A stretch of DNA of 64,000 nt from Chelonoidis abingdonii (lineage: Eukaryota; Chordata; Testudines; Testudinidae), in contig NC_133770.1 in the NCBI RefSeq assembly GCF_003597395.2, positions 200,043,866 through 200,107,865 of the forward strand, read 5' to 3'. The stretch's first letter is position 1; each line of letters begins with the position of its first letter. A program made the position numbers and the translations under genes. Below are positions 45,449 to 57,627 of the stretch, in pieces. The notes under the pieces were generated by a model, which ran no database searches, was not told the DNA's origin, and was given only the letters and a program-made list of their open reading frames with translations.

Positions 45449-46725
45449 CTACTTATTTTCTTTAAAACAATTGCTTCATTCTAGCAAGACATCTTCATCA
45501 ATCCATCCTCAATTACTCAAATATTATTCATTAGAAGACCCTGAAAATTGAATCCATCATTATATATGGGAAGTCACAACAGCCAGCTGTCCTCCTGTTA
45601 GTACCACAGAGCACACTCTTAAGTCTCCCCTTCTGCAAGCCTCTTCCTTTTGGAGTCTTATAGGGGTCACAAACCTGAAGTGTACCTGTTTCTTGATGCT
45701 CCACAGTTCATTTTTCAAGGCCATTATTGTCTCAAAGCACTAGTAGGCAGTTCCCACAGAATGAACTAAGCTAAATGCGTGCAAAAGGAAACTGCATGGA
45801 AATATTCAGCAAGTGATTTTCACAAGTGACACTGCCACCTTTCCCAGTCTCTTCCTTTTATGTTCAGTTGTTACATCAAATTGTATGAGTTGTTTGGCAT
45901 TTTAATTTAAAATATTGTAGTGTTTTTTCCAGCGTGGTGAAAATCCAGGTCTATGCTAAGCACATCCATCTACAATTTTAATGGTAAGATAGAATACTCA
46001 GAATGAAAATTATAAATCATGTTTTCATAGGAAGGAGAGGCACTTTGTTTCCTCACTCAGAAGCAGTCAGGAAGAATCTGTTGCAGGCAGCAATGGTGAG
46101 CAGCTTTGCTTCTCTGCTGCAACAGGAGGAGCAGGGCCACTTATCAATCTGCCACAGACAATCCAGTGCTAAGCAATGTCTCTGCTTGGCTCTCCATCCC
46201 TATTCAACGAAGATGGGAAAGGGAAGTAGCAGATCAGAGGCTAAGTGCCCAACACACCTTCACCAGAGGACATCTTTGATAGGTTCATATAGTTGAGATA
46301 AGCATTCCAATTTGGAATTTTTGAGATTCCCCATCAATTGATTTCTATGTCATTTGGCTATGTTAGGGCTGGTTTACTGTAGTTCAGTATTAAGTTCAGT
46401 TATGTCAATGCTAAAATTTATATGGTTCATAAAATGTGTCTTTCTCTGGTAGTGATAGTGTACAAATAATAAGAATCAGTAATGCTTGGGCTATGCTGTG
46501 GGACCCTAGTGAGAAACAAGGTGACTTAGCTGCTGCCACACCAGAATGACTGCAACTAGAGACATTGTGCTGTCAGCCTTAGAATTGCTTCCCATGATCC
46601 TGTTGCCCCAAATCCTCATTTAAGTTGGCATACCTCTTACACTGTGCTTTCTCTGTGGTACAAGGGATGAGAGAAGTGGCAATAGCAACAGAACAGTCCA
46701 AGAAAAGGCTCACTACTGACAGTAC
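45449..46725. other. Intergenic, nothing recognised
   Basis: No recognisable gene, RNA or named repeat. Confidence 0.45.
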
Positions 46726-46733
46726 AGCAGACA

Positions 46734-46878
46734 CAGTGCTTAATTTGTAACAAGAGGTGCTGGGGCTCAAGTAAATGTTTTACATTCATAACTGACGCAG
46801 CAAGTCCAGAGATGTCAGGTTTATGAACTGCCAAGCCTAGAGTTGCCGGGGCTCAGCCCTGGCACAAATTAAGCACTG
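46734..46878. mobile_element. hAT-type MITE with perfect 15-bp inverted termini
   Basis: CAGTGCTTAATTTGT at the left and ACAAATTAAGCACTG at the right are exact reverse complements. AGCAGACA (46726-46733) and AGCCAACA (46879-46886) are a probable 8-bp duplication with two mismatches. It is 145 bp long with no coding content. Confidence 0.88.
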
Positions 46879-46886
46879 AGCCAACA

Positions 46887-49800
46887 ACATGCTCAGGTCA
46901 ATTGCCTCCATCCCTGTGGGCACATGAACACCTGTAATATCAGTTACTTGAAATTGGTTTCTTGCTGCACATCCCCTGCTGAGGAACCGTATATACCACT
47001 ACTCCAGGATGAATAAGAGCATCTCTAAAAACTCAAAAGATCAAATCATCTGAACCACCACCTGCGCCTACTCATTGGGAAATATGGTCATTGTTGCCAG
47101 CATCAGAGACCCTTGCTGAGTCTTAGGCCCTGGCTGGCTCACAGGATAAAAGATCTTGGTGGTCCAGGGTCTACTAGAGATTTGTCTTTTACAGAGATGG
47201 AACCGGAATGTAGATATCCCAGACTGGTTCCATCTCCTATTCATCTAGTCTATGTATCTGTCTCTGCACAAGACATGTTTGTGATTTTTTCTGTGCTAAT
47301 GTCTTCCCATTGCAATCCAAAATTGCATAGATGGCTGCCCTCATCCTTCTGTGTAAGATTTCTAATCAGACCGCAAACTAGTTTGAGAGAGAGAGGCCCT
47401 CAAAATGTTGCTAAAAACATGAAAAAAGAATCGGTGTTAGTGCTAATATACACATATATTGTACACCCCAATACATATACAGTACTGTAATACAGCTTTG
47501 TGTGTGTGGCTATGTATGTTTTCCTGGCTATCACTTTTACTGTCACAATTGAGCTGTGTAACACCTCAAAGAAGAAGGATGTACGTGTATACAGGGCTGC
47601 TTTGGATTAGCCTTACATTTATGAAATTTTGCTATCGGTCTGAAGGCTTCCATTTACTGTGGTGAAAATTCTCTTCCTTCTGTGCTGCACAGCAGACAGA
47701 AACCTGGCCTGGAGGAGAGTGAATATTTCCTCCCAAAAGTTATAGATTGTGTAAGTTATCTTACAAATGAAAGACTTTTCACACAGCTCTAATGGCAGGC
47801 TGTTAGACTAACTAAAAGTAGCACTGGAAGGGTGAAAGCTTCTAGGCAGGCAGAGAGACTGCCATTTTATTTGCAATATAGCAAATTACAGAAAACCATA
47901 GCATCATTTCCACCTTTTTAAGAAAGATATAAGGTGCATTTATGTGGAACAACAGAGACATTCAGGGGTAAGTCTGTCGTCAAATCTCATTGGCAAGCTT
48001 TTATTTTGACCCTTTTTGGTGCCTTTTAATTCCTCTTTCTTGTCTTCAGATCTTCTATAGTAAGTACATCATCAATTCTAGAAAGTATTTGGGATACCCC
48101 AATCATTATATAAAATTATACCCCAATCATGCAAAAGTTTGAGTCCTATTAATATCCATGGTTCTATTCATGTGAGAGATGTTAAGCACATGTATAGATC
48201 CATTCACACTTCATTGTACAGTGAAGCATGCAAACTTCTATGTCACAAAGGAACAGAATTCTACTGGCCACCAGGGGCGAAGGGCTAAGACATAGTTCCA
48301 CTGACACTCCACGTCCTATGTGGGAGCATCAGGCACCCCTGAGGTGAGTAATTAGGGAACAATTCCTGAAATTCCCTAGATACAGGGACTGCAATTCTGC
48401 CAAGACACTGTGCATGCTAGGCTAGGGTTTGGGGAGGAGAAGAGGAAGTTTCTCAATCCCGTCCTTCTTACTTTACACCTGTATAGGGGATAGTCAGAAC
48501 CTCATCCTAAATTAATAGCCATAATGTTGAGCAAATTCACGGGTTATACAGATTGATCCCTTTCATCTGGGATTTGAAATTTTAAGTGACTTATTAAAAT
48601 GCACAATTTTAGACTATGAAAGACATTTAATCCCCTTCTGTAACTGGTAGGTTAGAGTGAGAATGGTCATTTTTAAACTACTTTAGATTCTCAATTACCT
48701 TTCAAATGTCTTTTGACTGAAACTCAACTTGAAGCATCAGAGAGGGGAAAAGTACACCTTTAAAGCTTCACTATTTTAAAGTTGCACAATCCATGTCCAG
48801 CTAGAGATGCTGAATTAATTCTGAGAAAAACTTTTCAATTCCGCAGTATTTTAGAAAATGTTTTTACACTGATTTATGCTAGCAGCCCTCAGAGGCTTCT
48901 CTGAATTAGTTTTAAAATAAATGTATTTCTAGCTGCAAATAGATGAGAGTCTGTTCATAAACAAACACAAAAACAACAAGCAGACACTTCTTTTAACCTG
49001 CTAAATAGAGGTGTTGTTTCATTTACCATATAAACTTGTTATGGGGCTGGGTACTATACGGTAGGTGTTGGCAAACTAACCTAGAACTGCTGCTCTAGCA
49101 GGTTAAAGACAAGATTACCACTTAAAGGCATATACTGTATTGGATGTCATAAACAGCCAAGCTTTGAGAAGTGATCAAAGACTCTTCAAACAGTCATACA
49201 TGGTTGTGTAATTTAAAAACAGTGGGCCTGATTCTCCTCGCATATCCATCTGTACTAATCTGGACTAACTACTGAAGTCAAACAGAGCTACAGTGAGGTA
49301 AAGTCTGTGAGAGAGGGAGGATGATCAAGATCAGTGATTATATGTGTGGTTCTCAAGCAGGGTAAGGACAAGAGGGGGAAACTTTTGGCTGTTGTCCTTT
49401 TTCAAGTGACTAGCAGTCTTAAGTGATAATACAGTGAAGATGTTCTCACACAGGTCAGTGTTTGCCTCTTTGCTAAACACAGAATTCAGCAGAGCATCCC
49501 CATGCCCCATATCCACACACTCTTCCCCCACCCAACCTTTATGGAGACATTGCTAGGATCACCATAGCACTGTTAAAACTCACGTCTCATGGTTTCTAAT
49601 GCTTTTCTTAAAGCTCCAGCTGCGGGTATCATGATACCGCATGAGAAATATCAGCTCTCTTTTTTTCACTTTCTTTAAGTAATAGTTGCAAATAAATTAT
49701 TAACAATATGAAACAAGGGCACCCTAAAAGCTAAAAAGCCGGAAGACATGAAAAAGAACTCAGACTTTTCATTTAAAAAAAAACTTCATAATTTCTAAGC

Positions 49801-50379
49801 AATCTAGTGATTGGGGCGGGGGCTGGTTTCATGATTTCATAATGTCTCAGATTAACAGCTCAGAACATCAACAACATTACAGTGGATGATAAATACCTTT
49901 GGCCCCTAGACTGCACCTTAGACATCTGGCAGCTATTAGGCAACAAACCCATTTCACTACTACTCAAATCCTAGCAGATAGTAAAGCCCTGGAATGTCAG
50001 CTGTACTCGGGATGGCCTCCTTGGCCCTGGCAATACAAGAAGGGGGAAAGAGTATGGCCAGGGAGCGAGGGGTTATGTTTCGTCCGGTCGGGAGGCAGTG
50101 TAAGAGAGATTAAAAAGTGAAAGTAGATCTTGAGTTTAGTGTGGAAGAAAGGGGAAGACACTGTAGAAATTCAAACAAACAGAAGAAAAATATAATCTTT
50201 GCAGAAATAGTACTGACTGGGGCAAATCCTGAGGCCCTCTACTGAGGCTAACTCCCATAAAGCCAGAGTAAAAAACTGAGCAAGGACTTGAGGATTTGGC
50301 TCATGGTGATATTCTACAAACTAAGGCCAAGAGTTTAAATGATGGGGCCCAAATGATAGATTCCTTATTCCAGAGTTAA
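46887..50379. other. Intergenic, nothing recognised
   Basis: No gene found. Some palindrome-type wording occurs near 49226-49310 (GGGCCTGATTCTCCTCGCAT). Otherwise unremarkable AT-rich DNA. Confidence 0.45.
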
Positions 50380-50490
50380 GTGCCTAAATAAGTGGCTTGA
50401 TTTTCAAAAGTGCTGAGTGCCCAACAATACTGGTATCAATAGTAGCTACTGAGATCTTAGCACTTTTGGGAATCAGGACACTTATTTCAA
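50380..50490. repeat. Palindromic foldback repeat (best-preserved)
   Basis: AAGTGGCTTGATTTTCAAAA and GTGCTGAG in the left arm pair with CTTAGCACTTTTGGGAATCA and GGACACTT in the right arm, around a short centre with GGTATCAATAGTAGCTACTG. It lies 20 bp left of a hAT MITE. Confidence 0.7.
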
Positions 50491-50511
50491 TGACTAATGG
50501 TAGACTCAGAC

Positions 50512-50964
50512 CAGGGGTGAAAGTAACTTAAAGGATTTACTGGTATGCCGGAGTCCTGAATGGGAAGTGGCCTCAACTGGAAGAGGTGGGCCTTTCAAAA
50601 TGTAAAGGCCCTGGGGCTCCGGCTGTGGCTGGAAGCCCCAGGGCCTTTAAATCACCCCAGAGCTACCAGCTGCAGAGACAGCTTGGAGCCGTGGCACTCC
50701 AGGCCCTTTAAATCACCTCAGGAGCCCTGCTGCCACTACCCTGGGTGGCAGGGCTCAGGTGAGGATGTAAATGTCCCGGTGCTCCTGCCACTTCAGGGAG
50801 CCCCGGGCACTTTAAAGCCCCACCCCACCCCCCAGAGCTCCAGCATCGATTTAAAAGGCCAGAGGCTTCAGCCACTGCGGGGAGCCCAGGGCCCTTTAAA
50901 GCGCTGCTGGAGAAGCCAGTCCAGTCCAGCCCAGCCGGACCATACCGGATTACTTTCACCTCTG
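50512..50964. mobile_element. hAT-type MITE (CAGGGGTGAAAGTAA family)
   Basis: The ends CAGGGGTGAAAGTAA and TTACTTTCACCTCTG are inverted repeats of 15 bp with one mismatch. ACTCAGAC (50504-50511) and ACTCAGGC (50965-50972) form an 8-bp duplication with one mismatch. The GC-rich core has repeated GGCCCTTTAAA phrases (50646, 50700, 50889). It explains the 189-codon plus-strand frame at 50560-51129, which is not a gene. Same family as 8188. Confidence 0.88.
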
Positions 50965-50972
50965 ACTCAGGC

Positions 50973-53900
50973 CCCTAGTAATATGCACCAATTTTTTGAA
51001 TGTTTTGGCTTTGGCCGATATGTTTACTCTTTTCTGGGGATACTCCTTCCTTTTCAGTCTGGGAAACAATTACTGCAATGTATTTTAGAGTGTTTTTGTT
51101 GGAAGTGTGGTGTGGAAGGGAGTATGTAAAAGAAGATGGGGTATCGACAGGTCTCCCTACACGGCACTGACTGAAAAGATAGTCAAGGTTTGCAAAACTA
51201 CAGAATTCAAGAACAGGATCCAATAAAGACGTGGACTAGTGCTTAAAAAAGTGAAGGGTGTGCTTAGTCAGGAATTGCCACTTAACTCAGTTATCCAGTT
51301 GTAGAATGGGAATGGGTCATGGTTCTTCCTTACCTTTCTGGTATGTTGTGAGGCTTAATTGTTTGGAAAGCACTGTGAGACCCTCTTGCTGTGACACAAG
51401 TGTATTCTTCCTAGTCAATAGTTGTATTGCCCAGATGGAATGTTGAACAGGACTGAGATTCACGTGCCAGAGATGTTATTGCCACTTACCTGAACCTTGC
51501 ATATCCTTCTAAAGTAGGTTGATCTGAAATAGGGTAATTTTTCCTAATAGCTCAAACTTTATTAGTCTATATTATTTTCAGCATGCCGTAGATTGAAAAA
51601 ACGGCCTGAATTGTAAGCTATAGATATATTAATAATGTTTTCAGAATCATTGTGATATTTAAAGTATTCATTTTTGTGCCATTAGAATATTCATTTTAGC
51701 TCACACACAGTTTTAGTTTCACTTGGTTTTCTGGAACCTTGTAAGAGTTGTCTTAAAACACATCATATTGTTGTTGTTAAAGAAAGGTTATACGTGGTAA
51801 ATAATTAGATATAAATACACTGAGAATTAAGATAAATTGTTTATTTGTCAGTACGAACAAAATAGGACTTTTAATTCTAAAGTGCCATCTCCATGTTAAT
51901 TAAAGCATTGCAGCAACTATTGCAGCATTGCAAAAATATTTGCGAAACACATAACTAAATTATATTCATTCTATTAAGACATAGTAAGATTGATGTTGAA
52001 TTAATTTATAAACAGATTGAAATATATTTGGATTTAGCTCTTTTCAAAACTGTATTACCAATAAAACATACCAATCTGGCATTTTGCTCTGAAACATCTA
52101 AGTGTTGCTTCTCAAGCTTTGAATGAATTGGGCTCAGTGGAGTGATTAGTCAGAAACTAACCTTTTTGATAACAAAGTGAAATCACAAAATAGGCGATAA
52201 CTCAGTGTTCAAGTAAATTAAAAAAAGTTCTCTAACTACAGACACTTGCAAAATTGCACCTATGCAGCAGAATAATATCTAATTTAACACAGTTACTAAA
52301 GATAAATGATTTTTTCTAATCAAATTATATCAGGATGAATAATTTTATACTATATAAATGGTGAGCTGGATAATTCAGTAAGTCCCTTTGCTATGGTTGA
52401 CTTTCTTTCACAAGTAGAAAGTCTGTAATGAGGAAGGCAGTTTTGTCAAAACAGCTGCCAAATGGCAGTAGCATAATAATAATAATAAAAAACATCAATC
52501 AGTAAATTAATTAAACATTCTGTGTACGTAAAACCTGCTGCATACTGAGAAAATGTGAATGACCTGACAACAGCATTTGTAGCAGTTTACTCATTGGAGA
52601 ACTGCAGGAAATAGCCAGTGTATTACAACAATGCCTAAATACAGATTATTTTTATAGAAAGAAAATAGTTCAATTTTTAAGGTGAATTGGACAAACAATA
52701 TATTTGAAAGAATTGAGCATTTCTCTTCATTTTCTTTGTAGCTACTGTATAAAGATTAAAGCAGCCCATCTCTCTTGCCTGTTTCAATGTATACAGCAAG
52801 GAAAACCAGAGATGCACATGCAACAGTGTGAACAGCAGGCATAGGATTCCCAAGCTCTCCCAGAAAGATTTTGAAAAAAAAGTGCTGTGGAAGGAGCTGG
52901 ACAGAAGTGGAGTTACATTGGAACCCTGCATTCTTTGGTAATGCTTAGGTTGAAATGATTGGGAGAAAAGGATCCCAGAGCTCGCGGTCCAGCCCAAGTC
53001 AGATATCTACACCATAGTTTTACAGTCCTGTAGCCCAAGCCCTGCAAGCCCAAGTTAGCTGAAATGGGGCAGCTGCAGGTGTTTAATAGCAATATAGACA
53101 AACCCAAACTGGCCTCAGCCATTACTCAACGGTTCTTATCAATTGGAAATGAACTGACTTTTATAATATTTTCAATTAAATATATTTGAAATATGCTTTG
53201 TCTTCAGTACTAGTTTTTCTTTGCATTCCACATTTTTGACATGCAGTAACAGAAAAGTTTCTCCTTGTGTGTGTTCTGTGTGGTTGGATGGAGACAATGG
53301 AAATAGCACTGCCTACATTATTTTCTCTGCCGTATATCTAATATAGGACTGCGTGTAGACTATTACCATAGCAGTATCTATATAAAAGATTAAATCAGGG
53401 TTATATTGGAACAGGTGACACTGTATATCAAAAGTATTTTTTTTACATTTTGTTACTGGAAATGATTTATTCATAGGTGGTTAGTGTTTAAAGAGCCCAT
53501 ATATATTTCTTCAAAGAGAACATGAATCTGCTTCAGACCTCTTAGTTTCTCTAGCACATTTTTGATGACTGCAATAGCAGAACAATAGGAAATTGAAAAT
53601 GGTTGGATTTTGAAAACATTGTGAGGGGAACAGAGCAAACAAAGCACATTAATGAGCAACCACTTTTGTGAACCCATTTGAAATGCAACATTTTGAAACT
53701 GCATCCCATGCTACAAAAATAGAGTGATGATCTGTAGCCATAGAAAAACACTGAATCATTCATTAGCTTGCCTGGGGTGGGAGGGTGGCTTTTCATGCTG
53801 GATTCAAGTTAAGTCTTCATTTGGATCACAAGTGAGATACCATCAGATGCATCATTTGAGTTCCTATTGGTAATTTGCCACCAGTAAAAAGCCACTGTAT

Positions 53901-55429
53901 GATTGGCAATCAGTGCACAGTGAAACTGGAAATTGTCATAGCTGGGTATTGCAGGTCAGGATTAAGATGCTATGTGGGCAGACTTAGAGGTACTACCTAT
54001 ACTATGACTAGCTCTGACCAGTACTATTGCTCTCCTCATTGGCTTTAAAGAATAAGAAGGAAATGCATATAAAACTACTTTAAAAACTAGCAGGGAAACA
54101 CCTGAGGAATCCAATGCTTTCTTTTTAAAATAAACACAGTGCATAGTAGCACAAATTTACCTGGAGTGATCTTATTGGGATCCAGGAAGCCTAAGGGGAA
54201 GATCCACAGGACTGGAAGCCAAGTGATTCTGGGGGACAACTATATCTCGTAATTGTTCTGCTCTGGTTCATTGATCAAATCAGTGAGTTCATCCTTTAAG
54301 GAAATAAAACAAATATACAGAATAATATTTGCAGACCAAGATGTGAATAAGAAACCTGTTGTTGTTGGGGGACTGTTCTGGTGGCAGAGAGAAGGATCAC
54401 TTTGCATTACTAGGCAGGCATTCTTTGCTTCAAGGCTAGAACAAACAAAGCTGTTGTTGGAAACCCATGGATATGGAGCTCATCCTCCAATCAGTGATTG
54501 TTGCTATTGTCTAGAGGACTACCTGGTGGCATCTCTGTGCCTAGAAAGTGATGGGGAAAGATGAGAAAACGGAAGGCTAATAGCAATCAAGAATGTAGTA
54601 TGCCTCCTGTAGCCCAAATGCTGGACTTTCATCTTTGCTATCTCCTCATCCCTTAAGGAATCTGGGGTGTTTATACAGTAGCTAGAAGAACCACTTTGAT
54701 GTATCATTTGTAGAGTTGAGCATAAGTTATGATTTCATTTCAGTCCAGCATGATATTCAGCTACAGAAACAAGGAGTTCTGAAAATGCAAGTCCATTTTT
54801 TTCTGAACCATTTGGCTCCAGGATACTTAAATACTACCGGTGGCATGCTCCTTTGAGAAAGAGCCAATATTTCAACATCGGAACCCAAAATAAAGTATAC
54901 TGTAGATTGCACTAACATACTGCTGGTTTGAAAGAAGCTGTTTTATACAGTATTATATGGATGTGTTTTGTATGGGTACATTGGACAACACTTCCCAATT
55001 AGTATGTATAGTATTGTACTCTATTTTGTAAGAATAAAGTATTTTATACCATCACTATCCTTTAATTCACCATAGAAAAAGAGATTAGAGTCTTTTAAGA
55101 TTTCATTTGAAACAACTCAATATGCAGCCTATACATCTGGTTACTTCATATTCAAAGGCAACCCATCTTTGTAACATACTTCTGTTTCTCTCTCATGCTA
55201 TTTCAGTTATCCTGGAAGCTCTGAATAGTATCTAGAGTCACACTGAGTTTTGTAGATTAAATATGAAACATGATTAATTCTCAAAATGCACCTTATAAAG
55301 GTAAGACACTCATCGTTTAGTAATTTAGAAAACTTGCCCTTGGATTAAAATGTTTAGCACTATTTTTCTGTGCAACATCCTCTTACATGATATGCTTACC
55401 TGACAGTTTCCTGTTTGTGTTAGTGTGGC
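50973..55429. other. Repeat-poor AT-rich intergenic DNA
   Basis: The longest part of the window in which I recognise no transposon. There are short ATA/TAA runs at 52476-52491. Open frames of 60-106 codons show no motif. Candidates for conserved non-coding sequence are discussed separately. Confidence 0.45.
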
Positions 55430-56819
55430 ACACAGAGGACTTTGTTTTTAAATCTTTGTGACCAAAAGCACCCCGTATTCACACCCCACACACTATGGTA
55501 ATAATCACTGTACAAAATCTGCTTTGTGAGGGACATTACGCAGGGTAGAATCTGGACTGTTGAACAGCTGTGTCCCCTCAGTTCTCCAACCTGCGGTGCC
55601 TTTTACCCTGCTTTGCCAAGTGAGCAACCACTCCTGGCCTGCTCACACACAACCGCTAGCATGTAAATTACTGCCAGCTGAGTTTTATGAGTGCTCTCGC
55701 CCACCACTCCTGAATTATATTGCAGAGTGACACCAGCAAATTCCCAGTCCTACACTTGTCCCCAGAAATGTGTCTTGTACTGCCAAGCTCTTTCCTTCTG
55801 TACAATGAAAGCTTATAGAAAGCCCATCATTTTATTAATAGAAAATTATATGCACAAATCCTGTTAGCTCAAATGGAGGTTCCCAAACACTTCAATTCAA
55901 ACGTAGTGGTTTAGACAAAACAATAAAAACAAGTTTATTAACTACAGAAAGAATGATTTTAAGTGATTACAAGTAATAGAGCATAAAAGTCAGAACTGGT
56001 TACAAAAAATAAAAAGTAAAATTTTAACTAATATTTAACTTAACAGGTAAGTGAATTCCAAGCAATCTGTCTCTCTCATCATATTCTTTTGCACTCTTTA
56101 CTGGCTGAATCTCTCAGCCAGGACCTCTCCTCAGTCCAAAGCTCTTTTTGTTCTTTGAGTGTTGATGTCATGACTAGCGATGAAAGGAGAGATGATTTGT
56201 GTCTTCTGTTCTCATTACTTATAGTTATCTTCTCTTTTTAAAAACATCTCCAAACGAGGTTCAGAAGATAGAAAATTTTTTTGCACTAGAACATCCTACT
56301 GTTCCACTACTAACATGTAAATGTCTCACTCACACTCTTTTTCCTGCTAAAGAATGGCCACTTAACCAGATGATAGTCCATTATTTTGATTATCAGAGGG
56401 GTGGCCGTGTTAAAAACCATGTTAAAAGCTGTGTAAAAGCAGCAAAGAGTCCTGTGGCACCTTATAGACTAACAGACATATGGGAGCATGAGCTTTTGTG
56501 GATGACATGCATCCGACAAGTGCGTATTCACCCACGAAAGCTCATGCTCCATTATTTTGATGGCACCTGACAGAGATGTGAGTTTGCCTTTTGCCTCTAA
56601 GTTTGGTTTGGGCCTACTTTTCTAAACTTCGAACATGTCTCAGTAAAATCATACAAAATTCTATTGTAACTTTACATACAATGCTGCTACACATATTTTA
56701 CCAGGACAATAATGGTCAGCAGGTTAGAAGTTTTCAAATGATACCTCACAAGGCCTACATTGTTCAAAAATTGTCATAGTCTTACAAAAAGAGTCAACAT
56801 GGGGATACAGACTGTCACA
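55430..56819 (-). mobile_element. LTR-like element, minus strand, with nested insertion
   Basis: The right edge reads TGTGACAGTCTGTATCCCCA on the minus strand (from 56819), an LTR-style start. The interior on the plus strand has AACAAGTTTATTAACTACAG and TGATTTTAAGTGATTACAAG at 55932-55975, phrases I associate with a common turtle LTR family. The left edge was not found, so the extent is approximate. A Penelope-like foldback (56391-56547) is inserted inside. Confidence 0.5.
56391..56547 (-). mobile_element. Penelope-like foldback with hammerhead-like core
   Basis: The 3' tail lies at the left (TATCAGAGGGGTGGCCGTGT, reverse complement of a CGGCTACCCCTCTGATA tail), followed by AGCAAAGAGTCCTGTGGCAC. 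The right part folds back: GGAGCATGAGCTTTTGTGG pairs with CCCACGAAAGCTCATGCTCC. The identical 14-bp TCCATTATTTTGAT lies at 56377-56390 and 56548-56561 (the first three bases may belong to the element). In the plus-oriented arm, stem II (56520-56535), GAAA (56536-56539) and stem III (56539-56548) fit a hammerhead ribozyme layout. Penelope-like retroelements are known to carry hammerheads. The CUGANGA core is altered to CCGACAA, so it is probably inactive. Confidence 0.7.
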
Positions 56820-57201
56820 GAGGTATCGCTTCATCATCAATAATATCATGGTGAAATGTATGTAGCAACCTTATATGTAAAGTTATGAATTCCCCCACAT
56901 GATGTTGTTAGCACATGTTCAAATGCCCACAGTCCTGACTATGTAAGATTTGTTAAAGAGGTCTATCCTAAACAAAGGAAGTGTGTTTACCTTAGTTTAC
57001 ATATAAATAATAAAGAGGATCCTTTAGACAGGAAGAGATGGAAATTGCAGGAGACAAGGCAAATTTTCATTTCAGTATACACTGGGGAGAAGAAAGAGCA
57101 TGGAGCCACCTTCACCACCAGACTTCATGTCACCTTCTTTACTGTTTGAATCAGTTTAGCCTTGAGGGTAATACTTGGAAGAATCCATTTCAAAGGGTGA
57201 C
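56820..57201. other. Non-coding, nothing recognised
   Basis: AT-rich interval between two LTR-like segments. Confidence 0.4.
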
Positions 57202-57627
57202 TGTGGGAAGCAACATCAGCAAGGCTCTCCCTGCAGGAAGTCTAAATTCACTTTCCTGAGCTACTTCCTACCAATAGGTCCCTTCAATTTGGGCCATGGT
57301 CCCAATAGTCCAGGCTCAACAAAAAGAGACCCCAAAGGAGCAGGGGTCTCCCACACCTGCAGAGTCTCTAAGAGGATGGTGGCTGGAGAAGACAAGCTCT
57401 GTGGGCCTTACGCATTCTGTGGTCCACACCCAGGCTCACTTTTTCTGGAGGATTCCTCTCTCCTGCAGCCTGTTCAGCAGCCTTTAGCTGGGCCCCTGAG
57501 CTCTTTTTAACCTGCTTCTCCAGCTGGAGCATGCTCAGAAAGCCCAGAGGAGCCGGGGAGTTTCCTAGGCCCAACATTGCCCTTTAACTCCTTCAGGCCC
57601 AATGTGGGGTTTGTATACCTCATTACA
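57202..57627 (-). mobile_element. Probable LTR, minus strand
   Basis: On the minus strand it begins TGTAATGAGGTATACAAACC (57627), and a core-promoter-like TTAAAAAGAGCTCAGG lies at about 57511-57496. It ends near TTGCTTCCCACA (57202). No target duplication was found, so the identity and the left edge are tentative. Confidence 0.5.

Noticed and set aside
50560..51129. 189-codon open frame
   Set aside because: It starts inside a hAT MITE, is made of the MITE's GC-rich core repeats and runs out into flanking DNA.
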